A stretch of DNA of 64,000 nt from contig JAFLSQ010000005.1 of NCBI GenBank assembly GCA_022510865.1, positions 31,451-95,450 on the forward strand, in the 5' to 3' direction. Position numbers and translations under genes: made by a program. Each line of letters begins with the position of its first letter. Position 1 is the first letter of the stretch. A model generated the notes under the pieces. It ran no database searches and had not been told where the DNA came from. It saw only the letters and a program-made list of their open reading frames with translations. Shown in pieces: positions 50,690 to 59,372 of this stretch. This stretch comes from Treponema sp. (GTDB lineage Bacteria; Spirochaetota; Spirochaetia; Treponematales; Treponemataceae).

Positions 50690-52171
50690 CTACTCGTCTG
50701 AAAATTCAAATTCACAACCACAGCTCGGGCACTTTGTCATGTCCAAGGTGATTTTCGCGCCGCACTCCGGGCAGAAATATTCTTCTTCCTCAGCCGCCGG
50801 TGCCGCATCCGTCTGAGATGGCTGCTGAGCCTCTGATTTCTCGGCCTCAACCTCCTCCTCAACGAACTCAACGTTCTCATTTATCAGCCGGTTGATTTTC
50901 TCCAGCGCCTCTTTTGTAACACCCTCAATGCTGATTGAGTCACTGTCATACGCCTCGATGAAGTCCTGAATCTCCTCGATTCCGTTCTCCTTGAGCAGAG
51001 CCGCAACATCCGCGTCAACTCCCGGAAGCTCGGCCACGGTCGTAATCTCGGCATAATCATCCTGCTCATCATCGCTGAAAAGGCTTCTTGCGGTCTGAAC
51101 CGTGCTCACAGAAGAGAAATCAATCTCCGCCGCCTGCTCCACGGTCTTGACATCAATGTTCCAGTCACAGAGCCGGTTGGCAAGGCGGACGTTCTGCCCC
51201 TGCCGCCCGATTGCAAGCGACAGCTGCGACTCCTCAACTATGGCGAGCGCCTGACGTTTCTGCGCGTCCATAATCACCACGCGCTCAACCTGAGCCGGAG
51301 AAAGCGCATTCTTGATGAAGACGACAGGATCCGGATCCCATTTGAGCACATCAATCTTCTCGTTCAGAAGCTCGCGGATTACGCTCTGGATTCTGACACC
51401 TTTAAGACCGACGCACGCGCCCACAGGATCGACCTCCTCGCGCTTTGAGTACACCGCGATTTTCGTGCGGTAGCCCGCGTCGCGGACAATCTTCTGAATC
51501 TCAACCGTGCCGTCAGCAATCTCGGGAACCTCTTTCTCAAGGATTGAGCTGACAAGCTTCGGGTCGCTTCTGGAAAGAACCAGCTGGATTCCGGAATTCG
51601 TGGGCTTAACATCAACAATCAGAGCCTTGATTCTGTCGCCTTTCTCGTAGAATTCAAGCTTGGACTGATACTTCACAGGAAGAACGCCCTCAAGCCGCCC
51701 GGCGTTGCCCAAATCCACATAGATGTTGCCGTTGCGCTCCCGCTGGTGATAGCCGATGATAATCTCGCCGACCTTGTCCTTATACTCGTTCATCAATGAA
51801 TTTTTGTAGGTCTCGTTCAAGCCCTGATGAGCGGTCTGCTTTCCGGTGGCAACAGCGGAGCGGTCAAAAGATTTGGGGTCCTCAAGAATGTCAATCTCAT
51901 CGCCCTCCTCAACCGAGTCTCCGGCGAGTTTCTTCGCCTCCTCAAGCTCAATCTCCATCACAGGGTCATATACGCCGTCAATCACGACTTTGCGCGAATA
52001 AATTGACACGTCCGACATATCATCGTTGAAAATAACGATGGCGTTCTCATCTGTTCCGTAAGTTCTCTTGTAAGCGGCCTTCAAAGCGCGCTCGATTGTC
52101 TGCCGCACCGAATCTTCCGAATAACCTTTCTCGGAAATCAGCTGACGGATTGCCTCTGCCATCTCAGACAT
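50690..52171 (-). CDS. nusA: Transcription factor NusA with C-terminal zinc ribbon
   Basis: NusA binds RNA polymerase and nascent RNA and acts in pausing, termination and antitermination. 493 residues: N-terminal domain (about 1-125), S1 domain (about 130-200, starting near VGEIIGYHQRERNGNIYVDLG), and two KH domains (VGACVGLKGVRIQSVIRELL and LSLAIGRQGQNVRLANRL). A helix-hairpin-helix region follows (ITTVAELPGVDADVAALLKENGIEEI). The last 30 residues form a zinc ribbon with C467, C470, C481 and C484, absent from well-studied NusA proteins. It lies four bases after rimP, behind AGGAGG. Confidence 0.95.
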   Translation of the reverse strand: MSEMAEAIRQLISEKGYSEDSVRQTIERALKAAYKRTYGTDENAIVIFNDDMSDVSIYSRKVVIDGVYDPVMEIELEEAKKLAGDSVEEGDEIDILEDPKSFDRSAVATGKQTAHQGLNETYKNSLMNEYKDKVGEIIIGYHQRERNGNIYVDLGNAGRLEGVLPVKYQSKLEFYEKGDRIKALIVDVKPTNSGIQLVLSRSDPKLVSSILEKEVPEIADGTVEIQKIVRDAGYRTKIAVYSKREEVDPVGACVGLKGVRIQSVIRELLNEKIDVLKWDPDPVVFIKNALSPAQVERVVIMDAQKRQALAIVEESQLSLAIGRQGQNVRLANRLCDWNIDVKTVEQAAEIDFSSVSTVQTARSLFSDDEQDDYAEITTVAELPGVDADVAALLKENGIEEIQDFIEAYDSDSISIEGVTKEALEKINRLINENVEFVEEEVEAEKSEAQQPSQTDAAPAAEEEEYFCPECGAKITLDMTKCPSCGCEFEFSDE

Positions 52172-52175
52172 TTTA

Positions 52176-52649
52176 TCATACCTCCTGTTTGGTATAAATA
52201 AATTTTGCTTTTGCTATGTTCTCATAAGAGACAGCGAGCCTCTCCCCGCTCACAGTCTCTATTGTCACCGATTTATCATCTGCGGAAACGATTTTCCCGC
52301 TCAGCCAGTCAGTCACGCTCTTGTCCCAGACGCGGACCTCGCGCCCAGCAAAAAGCGCGAATTCCGCCGCATTCTTGATGTTGTGCTCCACTCCCGGAGA
52401 AGTCAGCTCCATCATCGTGTCCTCAGTTCCAAGCAGAGCCTCCAGACGCGGAAGCAGCACACGGTGAACCCTTGCGCAGTCGTTCACGCCGATGTTCACG
52501 GCCGGGTCTTCCGAGGCAATCACAGCGGAAATCTTGACGACGGTCTTTGCCGGAATGATTTTCAGGTCAACAAGGACAAATCCCATCCCACGCACAAGAG
52601 CATCGCATTCCTTGTAATATTTTATCTGTGAGTAAGCCGTATACTCCAT
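52176..52649 (-). CDS. rimP: Ribosome maturation factor RimP
   Basis: RimP assists 30S assembly. The start at 52649 follows GGAGG; an earlier in-frame ATG is not preceded by a ribosome site. The 157-residue protein has the family strings CARVHRVLLPRLEALL and MMELTSPGVEHNIKNAAEFALFAGREVRVW, then an Sm-like C-terminal domain. It heads the classical rimP-nusA-infB-rbfA operon. Confidence 0.92.
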   Translation of the reverse strand: MEYTAYSQIKYYKECDALVRGMGFVLVDLKIIPAKTVVKISAVIASEDPAVNIGVNDCARVHRVLLPRLEALLGTEDTMMELTSPGVEHNIKNAAEFALFAGREVRVWDKSVTDWLSGKIVSADDKSVTIETVSGERLAVSYENIAKAKFIYTKQEV

Positions 52650-52677
52650 CCGAACCTCCGGGCAGCGCGCCCGCAAT

Positions 52678-52707
52678 AAAAAAGACCCGTGCCCGACACG
52701 AGTCTTT
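52678..52707 (-). terminator. Terminator-like hairpin in the rimP-nusA leader
   Basis: Minus strand AAAGACTCGTG pairs with CACGGGTCTTT around a five-base loop, followed by T. It lies between the promoter (52735-52763) and the rimP start, where no coding gene intervenes, so it may be an attenuator. Confidence 0.65.
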
Positions 52708-52734
52708 TATTATTTTATTAGACTGACACTTTGC

Positions 52735-52763
52735 ATAATAGAAAATATCGCAGGATTTGTCAA
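52735..52763 (-). promoter_or_regulatory. Promoter of rimP-nusA-infB-rbfA
   Basis: Minus strand TTGACA (52763-52758), 17-base spacer, TATTAT (52740-52735). Confidence 0.8.
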
Positions 52764-52802
52764 CTGGTCATGCCGAATTCTTGACCGCACCGCGCAGCAA
52801 GC

Positions 52803-52859
52803 GTGTTTCTGTTGACAGAAACATAACGGCGTGATATACTCTCCTCAATGTGTTTCTGT
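52803..52859 (+). promoter_or_regulatory. Candidate trp operator: three GTTTCTGT sites around the promoter
   Basis: GTGTTTCTGT occurs at 52803-52812 and again at 52850-52859, and the inverse ACAGAAAC at 52815-52822. The first and the inverse form a perfect dyad with 8-bp arms and TG between, overlapping the -35. The third lies in the early transcribed region, 47 bp from the first. A repressor bound here would block RNA polymerase. Confidence 0.6.
52812..52840 (+). promoter_or_regulatory. Promoter of the trp operon
   Basis: TTGACA (52812-52817), 17-base spacer, TATACT (52835-52840). The leader is about 60 bases, has one small hairpin (GCGGA-TTTC-CGC) and no run of Trp codons. Confidence 0.8.
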
Positions 52860-52907
52860 AAATAAAAACAAAGCAGTGCGGATTTCCGCGCTTTTCCGGA
52901 GAATAAA

Positions 52908-54350
52908 ATGGAACAACGAACTGATTCAATTTATGTTTGTCTTTCAAGCGAGCGTTACACGCCGTTCTCGCTCGCAAAAAAAATCGGGGCGAAGGCGATT
53001 CTGGAGTCGGCCAGCTTCAACAAGGGCCGCGAGCGTTTTTCAATTCTGATGACGGCGGAGGCTTTTAAAATCGTGCAGGACGATGACGGGATCGCGTTTT
53101 TGATTGACGGCCGCCGCCTGCCGTTCAACGCCGCGGGCGTGGTGAGCCGGAACGCGGTGGGCAAGGAAAAAGAGCCTGACATTCTGGACGCGCTCGTCTA
53201 TGTCGCGTCGCAGAACAAAAGCCCCGTTCCCGAAATCCCCCTCCCTGCGAGCGGCATCGGATATCTGAGCTACGAGTTCGTAAGAAAATGCGACACAGTC
53301 CGCCTTGAGAATCAGTTTGACGAGCTGCGCATTCCCGAGTGCTGCTTTGTCGCGGGGCACATCTACATCGTCTTTGACCATTTCACCGAGAAACTTCACA
53401 TATTCGCGCTGAATTATGCCGAGCGTCAGATTGATCTTAAAAAGGAAGTGGACGCTCTCGTCAAGCGTCTGAACGACATGGATTTCTCATACATGGATTC
53501 CGCCGAAGAGGTCGCGCCGTGCACGCTCATCACTGACATCGAGCAGAGCAAAAAAGAATACTGCGAGAAAGTCGTCGAGCTGAAAAAGCACATCGTCGCG
53601 GGCGACATAATTCAGGCCGTGCCTTCGCGCCGCGTCCGCATGGAGTGCGAGACTTCCGCGATGGAGATTTACCGCAGGCTCCGCGCAATAAATCCCTCGC
53701 CTTATCTGCTTTATCTTGATTTCGGCGAATTCCAGATTGCGGGATGCTCGCCCGAAAGTCTCGTGCGCGTGATTGGCGGCAGGGCTTCGATTCATCCGAT
53801 TGCAGGCTCGATTCGGCGCGGAAAAAGCGCGTCCGAGGACGAGATGCTCAAAATCAAACTCTCGGGCGACCCGAAGGAACGCGCCGAGCACCTGATGCTT
53901 GTGGATTTGGCGCGGAACGATTTGGGGCGCGTCTGCAAGGCGGGAAGCGTCAAGGTGACGCAGTTCATGGAAGTGGAGACTTTCAGCCACGTGATGCACA
54001 TCGTGAGCAACGTGGAGGGCGATGTGGAGCCGGGAATTCCGCCCGTACAAGTCCTTCGCGCGGCGTTCCCCGCAGGAACTGTGAGCGGCGCACCGAAAAT
54101 CAGCGCGATGCAAATCCTTTCGCGCATCGAAAAAGTAAAGCGCAATTTTTATGCGGGCGCGGTGGGCTATGTCCGCCCGGACGGCGACCTGGACTTCTGC
54201 ATAACGCTTCGCTGCGCCCTGAAGCAGGGAAAGGTCTGGACGCTACAGGCAGGCGGCGGAATTGTATATGATTCCAATCCCGAGCGCGAGTTCGAGGAGA
54301 CGAACGAAAAGATGGGCGCGTTGATGGCGGCGTTCAAAAAGGCGGATTGA
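52908..54350 (+). CDS. trpE: Anthranilate synthase component I
   Basis: Makes anthranilate from chorismate with ammonia from TrpG, the first committed step to tryptophan. 480 residues with the chorismate-binding core in the second half: GDIIQAVPSRRV, INPSPYLLYLDFGEFQIAGCSPESLVRV, PIAGSIRRGKSASEDE, HLMLVDLARNDLGRVCKAGSV, and the final GGGIVYDSNPEREFEETNEK. An S-x3-K-type N-terminal feedback motif is partly visible (ERYTPFSLAKK). The gene starts behind CGGAG and is the first of the trp cluster. Confidence 0.96.
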   Translation: MEQRTDSIYVCLSSERYTPFSLAKKIGAKAILESASFNKGRERFSILMTAEAFKIVQDDDGIAFLIDGRRLPFNAAGVVSRNAVGKEKEPDILDALVYVASQNKSPVPEIPLPASGIGYLSYEFVRKCDTVRLENQFDELRIPECCFVAGHIYIVFDHFTEKLHIFALNYAERQIDLKKEVDALVKRLNDMDFSYMDSAEEVAPCTLITDIEQSKKEYCEKVVELKKHIVAGDIIQAVPSRRVRMECETSAMEIYRRLRAINPSPYLLYLDFGEFQIAGCSPESLVRVIGGRASIHPIAGSIRRGKSASEDEMLKIKLSGDPKERAEHLMLVDLARNDLGRVCKAGSVKVTQFMEVETFSHVMHIVSNVEGDVEPGIPPVQVLRAAFPAGTVSGAPKISAMQILSRIEKVKRNFYAGAVGYVRPDGDLDFCITLRCALKQGKVWTLQAGGGIVYDSNPEREFEETNEKMGALMAAFKKAD

Positions 54351-54391
54351 GTTGCTGCGGATGGATTTTTCGCATTTTCTATATTTAGGAG

Positions 54392-54427
54392 AAATGATAA
54401 AAATACATCCATGTATTTTTATCATTT
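54392..54427. promoter_or_regulatory. 36-bp inverted repeat between trpE and trpGD
   Basis: Arms of 17 bp (AAATGATAAAAATACAT and its exact complement) flank CC. It is AT-rich and not followed by a T run. It could be an operator or an RNA processing or attenuation hairpin. Confidence 0.6.
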
Positions 54428-54456
54428 GCAGATTGCCCGCTTCGCAGTCAATCTGC
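54428..54456 (+). other. Second dyad in the trpE-trpGD gap
   Basis: GCAGATTG (54428-54435) pairs with CAATCTGC (54449-54456) around 13 bases. It abuts the 36-bp inverted repeat, so two hairpins would stand in tandem in the mRNA. Confidence 0.5.
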
Positions 54457-54513
54457 TATTTCGCGCATCCTTGCGCGCCCGCTAACGCGGAGTTCTATAG
54501 GAGATAAGTTAAA

Positions 54514-56118
54514 ATGAAAGTTGTTATTGTTGACAATTACGATTCTTTTACGTACAACGTCGTGCAGTCGTTTCAGGCGCTTGACGGCGCTGTTGAGGTT
54601 GTGGTTTTGCGGAGCGGAGAATGCACCGTCTCCGACATCGAAAGACTTGCCCCGGATTATCTTGTGATTTCTCCCGGCCCCGGCCGTCCGTGCGATGCGG
54701 GCGTTAGCGAGGAGGCAATCAAGCATTTCGCGGGAAAAATCCCGGTTTTGGGAATCTGCCTTGGGCATCAGGCGATGGCTGAGGCGTTCGGCGCGAAAAT
54801 CGTTCAGGCGAAATTCATCAAGCACGGAATTGTCGAGGAAATCAATCTTGACGGAAAGGGGCTTTTCCGGACGATTGGCAAGAAGGGAAAATTCACGCGC
54901 TACCATTCGCTCGTTGTGGACGAGAAAACTTTGCCCGAGGAATTCGAAGTCACCGCACGCGCAGAGGACGGCGACATCATGGGAATCCGTCACAAAAAAT
55001 TCGCGCTGGAGGGGGTGCAGTTCCATCCCGAATCGATTGCATCGGACAACTGTGAGAAGCTTCTGCGCTCGTTCCTGAATTACCGCCGCGAGAATCTTCC
55101 AAGCGCGGATTTCCTGAACCGCCTCATCGCAAAAAAAGATTTGTCCGAGACCGAAGCGGAATTCTTCATGGAGAACATGACGGACGGGACGATGGACGAG
55201 CGAATCATGGCGGCAATCCTCGTGGCGATGGCTTCAAAAGGAGTCGCGTCAAGCGAAATCGCGGGGTGCGCCCGCGTGCTGATGAAAAAGAAGCGCAAGT
55301 TTCCGCTTGAACTCTCCGGCCATGCGGAGATTGTCGGAACTGGCGGGGACGAGAAAGGCAGCTTCAACATCTCGTCGCTCTCGGCAATCGTTGCGGCAAG
55401 CCTCGGGCAGACAATCATAAAGCACGGGAACAGGGCGGTCTCGTCAAAGTCGGGGGCGGCGGATTTCTATGAGTCGCTCGGCATAAAAATCGATGCCGCG
55501 CCAGAGCAGACATCAATCCTTGCACAGAAAACGGGCTTCGCCTTTCTGATGGCTCCGGTCTATCACTCCGCGATGCGGTTCGCAACTCCAGTGCGGAAGG
55601 CACTCGGCATAAAGACGATAATGAACATCCTGGGCCCCCTCCTCAATCCGTCTGAGCCTGACTACGCCGTGCTCGGAGTTTATTCGGAGGATTTGCTTGA
55701 GACCTATGCGCGGGCTGCGAAAAAACTTGGCACGAAGCGCGTGATGGTCGTGCACTCGCGCGACGGCTATGATGAAATCAGTCCGTGCGCGCCCACCGAT
55801 GTTTTCCAGATTACGGAGAGCGGAAAGGAAAGCCGCTATGTGATAGACCCCGCGAAATTCGGAATTGAGGGGCTTTCCGAAAATGACCTTCTGGGCGGAA
55901 GCGGCGAGGACAACGCGAGGCTCGCGATGGAAATCCTTGAAGGAAAAGGCAGGGCGGCAATCCGCGCCTCAATCGGGCTGAACACGGCGGCAGTCCTTTA
56001 TCTGAGCGGCAAGGCAAAGACGCTCAAAGACGGATATGACCTTGCGCTCGGCGCGATTGACTCTGGCGCGGCGTTGAAAAAACTGCGCGAGATTCAGGCG
56101 GTCTCAAAAGAGATTTGA
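54514..56118 (+). CDS. trpGD: Fused anthranilate synthase component II / anthranilate phosphoribosyltransferase
   Basis: 534 residues. Residues 1-190 are the class I glutamine amidotransferase that feeds ammonia to TrpE: SPGPGRPCDAG, C82 in GICLGHQA, and H171/E173 in VQFHPES. Residues about 195-534 are anthranilate phosphoribosyltransferase, with GTGGDEKGSFNISSLSA and KHGNRAVSSKSGAADFYESLG. The same G-D fusion occurs in enterobacteria. AGGAGA precedes the ATG. It is separated from trpE by 163 bases containing two dyads. Confidence 0.97.
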   Translation: MKVVIVDNYDSFTYNVVQSFQALDGAVEVVVLRSGECTVSDIERLAPDYLVISPGPGRPCDAGVSEEAIKHFAGKIPVLGICLGHQAMAEAFGAKIVQAKFIKHGIVEEINLDGKGLFRTIGKKGKFTRYHSLVVDEKTLPEEFEVTARAEDGDIMGIRHKKFALEGVQFHPESIASDNCEKLLRSFLNYRRENLPSADFLNRLIAKKDLSETEAEFFMENMTDGTMDERIMAAILVAMASKGVASSEIAGCARVLMKKKRKFPLELSGHAEIVGTGGDEKGSFNISSLSAIVAASLGQTIIKHGNRAVSSKSGAADFYESLGIKIDAAPEQTSILAQKTGFAFLMAPVYHSAMRFATPVRKALGIKTIMNILGPLLNPSEPDYAVLGVYSEDLLETYARAAKKLGTKRVMVVHSRDGYDEISPCAPTDVFQITESGKESRYVIDPAKFGIEGLSENDLLGGSGEDNARLAMEILEGKGRAAIRASIGLNTAAVLYLSGKAKTLKDGYDLALGAIDSGAALKKLREIQAVSKEI

Positions 56119-56174
56119 TTCGCTCGGGATTGTCATACATCATCTTGCGTTAAGCTGTGATTGCGGAAGGAAAA

Positions 56175-57737
56175 ATGGATATTTTGGATGAAATCGTCGA
56201 AAGGCGAAAGTCGGACATCGAGCGGCTCGGGTACGAATACGGATGCGATGTTCCTGAAAGCCGCGGAGTCTGTGTGCGGAAATTTCTTGCACGCCACGGC
56301 GCGATTTTGGAAGTGAAGCGAGCCTCGCCGAGCAAGGGCGACATCTCGCCTGATTTGGACGCGGCGAAAACCGCGCTCGAATACGCCAAAAGCGGCGCGC
56401 GCGCAATCAGCGTGCTTACGGAAAAAAATTATTTCAAGGGCAGCCTAGATGATTTGATTGCCGTGCGCACCGCGCTTGATGATTATGCCGCGCACAACGG
56501 AGGCGACGCGCCTGCCCTCCTGCGGAAAGATTTCCTGTTCGATGTTCACGATGTCGAAGTGGCGTACCGCGCGGGCGCGGACGCGGTTCTTTTGATTGCC
56601 CGCATTCTGGAAAAAGAGCGTTTTTTTGAGATGGCGCAGAAAGTGTGCGAGCTTGGAATCTCCGCGTTGGTGGAAGTGCGCGAGGCCGGCGACATCGAAA
56701 AATTGCAGTATGTCTTTTCCCGCATGGGCAATTCAGACAAATTGAGCAATCCGAGCAATCCCGGGAATTTCATCTGCGGCGTGAACTCGCGCGATTTGGC
56801 AGACTTTTCGATTGACATGCTCGTTCCCGCGAAAATGCTTTCTTCTATAAAAAGAATCTCCCCGAACGCGAAAGTGGTTTTCGAGAGCGGAATCCAAAGC
56901 CCCAAATGCGCCGCCGCCGTCTCCGCGATGGGATTCGACGGATTTTTGATGGGCGAGGCTGCGGCGAAAAATCCCGAAGTCACCCGCGAATACACGCGCT
57001 CGTTTGAAAATACGGAACTGTCCGCGCAGGGAGAATTCTGGCTTTGCGTCGCGCGGCGGTTGCAGGAAAAAAATCGCGGGGGCAGAATCCCGCTCGTGAA
57101 AATCTGCGGAATCACGCGGATGCAGGACGCGCTCTGCGCTTCTGAATTGGGCGCGGATTTTCTCGGCTTCATTTTTTGCGGGCAGTCGCCGAGGAATGTG
57201 GACGCGGCTTTTGTGGAGGAAGTGCGGCGCGAACTGCAAAAAAAGTTCGGGGAGAAAATGCCGCTTCTTGTCGCGGTGGTTACAAAACTCGAAGGCGAAG
57301 AGTGGGAAGCGGCATTGGATTTGTCGCGGCGGAAAATCGTGGATGCGATTCAGTTCCACGGCATCGCGCCCTGCGATTTTAAGAATCAATATCTTGATGT
57401 CGCGCATTTTGTCGCGGCCAATGTCTCTTGCGAGCAGGATCTTGCGAAACTCGATGAGTTTTTGAGAGATGGCGAATTCCGCGTCCTAGTTGACTCGCGC
57501 TCCGGCTCGCGGCTTGGCGGAACCGGAATCAGGGTTGATGAGAGGCTCGTCCTCGCCTGCAAGGAAAAATCCCCGCTCTGGCTTGCCGGCGGAATCACTG
57601 CGGAGAATATCGGCGAAATCACGGGGAGGCTATCGCCTGAGCTTCTTGATGTGTCAAGCGGCGTGGAGAGCGCACCCGGCATCAAGGACGAAAAAAAACT
57701 GCGCGGCCTCTTCGAAAAAATCGGCGGGGCAGTCTGA
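56175..57737 (+). CDS. trpCF: Fused indole-3-glycerol phosphate synthase / phosphoribosylanthranilate isomerase
   Basis: 520 residues starting at the ATG at 56175 behind GGAAGGA; a GTG at 56157 is in frame but less likely. Residues 1-270 are TrpC: ILEVKRASPSKGDIS, ISVLTEKNYFKGS, LLRKDFLFD and VFESGIQSP. Residues about 300-520 are TrpF: VKICGITRMQDALCASELGADFLGFIF, the VDSRSGSRLGGTG loop and LAGGITAENI. The order C-F matches the enterobacterial fusion. Confidence 0.96.
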   Translation: MDILDEIVERRKSDIERLGYEYGCDVPESRGVCVRKFLARHGAILEVKRASPSKGDISPDLDAAKTALEYAKSGARAISVLTEKNYFKGSLDDLIAVRTALDDYAAHNGGDAPALLRKDFLFDVHDVEVAYRAGADAVLLIARILEKERFFEMAQKVCELGISALVEVREAGDIEKLQYVFSRMGNSDKLSNPSNPGNFICGVNSRDLADFSIDMLVPAKMLSSIKRISPNAKVVFESGIQSPKCAAAVSAMGFDGFLMGEAAAKNPEVTREYTRSFENTELSAQGEFWLCVARRLQEKNRGGRIPLVKICGITRMQDALCASELGADFLGFIFCGQSPRNVDAAFVEEVRRELQKKFGEKMPLLVAVVTKLEGEEWEAALDLSRRKIVDAIQFHGIAPCDFKNQYLDVAHFVAANVSCEQDLAKLDEFLRDGEFRVLVDSRSGSRLGGTGIRVDERLVLACKEKSPLWLAGGITAENIGEITGRLSPELLDVSSGVESAPGIKDEKKLRGLFEKIGGAV

Positions 57738-57783
57738 CGCATCGCGCGATAAAAATCAGAAAATTATTTTTATGGAGAAAACT

Positions 57784-59055
57784 ATGACAGATTCAACAGA
57801 CGGATTTTTTGACAATTACGGCGGAAAATATGTCGCCGAAGTTCTGCGCCGCCCCTTGGACGAACTTGAGGCTGCTTTCCGTGACGCAATGGCTGACAGG
57901 AAATTTTTGGACGAGCTTTCGGAAATTCAGCGCGATTACATCGGGCGGCCCACACCGCTTTACTTTGCGCGGACAGCGACACAAATCCTTGGCGGCGCGA
58001 AAATCTACATAAAACTTGAGGGGCTTGCGAACACCGGCGCGCACAAAATCAACAACGCGATGGGACAGTGCCTGCTCGCAAAGCGCATGGGAAAAAAGCG
58101 GATTATCGCGGAGACCGGCGCGGGTCAGCACGGGCTTGCGACGGCTGCGGCGTGCGCGAACCTAGGGCTTGAGTGCACGGTCTACATGGGCGAGGTGGAC
58201 GTGCGCCGACAGCAGCCTAACGTCGCCGCGATGGAGTTTTACGGCGCGAAAGTCCATGCGGTAACATCGGGAAGCAGGACGCTCAAAGACGCTGTGAACG
58301 AGGCGATGCGCGACTGGGCCGCGAACCCCGACAGCACGCATTACGTTCTCGGAAGCGCGCTCGGCCCTGCGCCTTACCCTGACATCGTGCGCGAGTTCCA
58401 GAGCGTCATCGGAAACGAGGTCAAAAAGCAGGCGCAGGAACGCGAAATCAAGATTGACGCGCTCGTGGCTTGCTGCGGCGGCGGCTCGAACTCAATCGGA
58501 TTTTTCGCGCCTTTCATAAACGAAAAGGATGTGCGGCTTGTCGCGGTTGAGGCGGGCGGAATCGGGCCTGACGCGGGACAGAACGCCTCGCGGATGACAG
58601 GCAACGCCGGAAAAGTGGGCATAATGCACGGATACAAAAGCCGTTTTCTCCTTGACGACGACGGCCAGGCGCTCGCAACGCGCTCAATCTCCGCGGGGCT
58701 TGACTACTGCGGAATCGGGCCACAACTCGCCGCGCTCGGAGAGAGCGGCCGCGTGGAATTCAAAAGCGCGCTCGACAGCGAGGCTCTGGATGCCGTCCAG
58801 TTCTTCGCGAAAAACGAGGGAATCCTCTTCGCGCTTGAATCCGCCCACGCGGGAGCGCAGGCAATCAAACTTGCAAAGGAGATGGGAAAGAATCAGACCC
58901 TCGTCGTGAACATGAGCGGACGGGGCGACAAGGACGTTTTCATCACAAGCCCGGTTTTCAGAAAGGACGAGTGGCTCGGCTTCCTGCACTCGGAAATCCA
59001 GAGGCTTGAGAAATCGACTGACATTCATGACGCTGACTTGATGGGCGCGAGATGA
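57784..59055 (+). CDS. trpB: Tryptophan synthase beta chain
   Basis: Condenses indole and serine to tryptophan with PLP. The ATG at 57784 sits behind GGAG; the frame continues upstream inside trpCF but that part is not TrpB-like. 423 residues. PLP lysine K88 (NTGAHKINNAMG), the catalytic ETGAGQHG loop, and the phosphate site CGGGSNSIGFF are all present. It is the TrpB1 type that pairs with TrpA. aroQ overlaps its end by four bases. Confidence 0.98.
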   Translation: MTDSTDGFFDNYGGKYVAEVLRRPLDELEAAFRDAMADRKFLDELSEIQRDYIGRPTPLYFARTATQILGGAKIYIKLEGLANTGAHKINNAMGQCLLAKRMGKKRIIAETGAGQHGLATAAACANLGLECTVYMGEVDVRRQQPNVAAMEFYGAKVHAVTSGSRTLKDAVNEAMRDWAANPDSTHYVLGSALGPAPYPDIVREFQSVIGNEVKKQAQEREIKIDALVACCGGGSNSIGFFAPFINEKDVRLVAVEAGGIGPDAGQNASRMTGNAGKVGIMHGYKSRFLLDDDGQALATRSISAGLDYCGIGPQLAALGESGRVEFKSALDSEALDAVQFFAKNEGILFALESAHAGAQAIKLAKEMGKNQTLVVNMSGRGDKDVFITSPVFRKDEWLGFLHSEIQRLEKSTDIHDADLMGAR

Positions 59056-59336
59056 CCTGCACGAGCCTTGAGGAAGTCCGTGCAAACATCGAGCACATTG
59101 ACGAGCAGATTGTGCGGCTGATTGCGGAGCGCGGACGCTTCGTGGCGCAGGCGGCGGCGTTCAAGAAAAACGCGGACGGCGTGCGCGACACAAAGCGCGT
59201 CGAGGCTGTGATTCAGAGGGTGCGGGCAAAAGCCTCCGAGCACGGCGCGGACGCGGAGATGATTGAGGCGCTTTACCGCGAGATGATTCGGCGTTTCGTT
59301 GACATGGAGATGCGCGAGTTCGAGGGCGGCAGGTAG
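59052..59336 (+). CDS. aroQ: Chorismate mutase, AroQ type
   Basis: Converts chorismate to prephenate, the branch to phenylalanine and tyrosine. 94 residues, all helix, aligning with the AroQ fold: RANIEHIDEQIVRLIAERGRFV, then VRDTKRVEAVIQRVRAKA with the Arg/Lys/Asp residues of the active site. It overlaps trpB by four bases (ATGA) and so is made with the tryptophan enzymes, which compete for the same chorismate. An isochorismate-pyruvate lyase of the same fold is a less likely alternative. Confidence 0.85.
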   Translation: MTCTSLEEVRANIEHIDEQIVRLIAERGRFVAQAAAFKKNADGVRDTKRVEAVIQRVRAKASEHGADAEMIEALYREMIRRFVDMEMREFEGGR

Positions 59337-59372
59337 GCTCGGGCATTGGGGCTATCGGAATGCTAGCGTTGT

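Noticed and set aside
57490..57783. Longer N-terminus for TrpB
   Set aside because: It overlaps the TrpF reading frame, is Arg/Ser-rich, and normal TrpB starts at 57784 behind GGAG.
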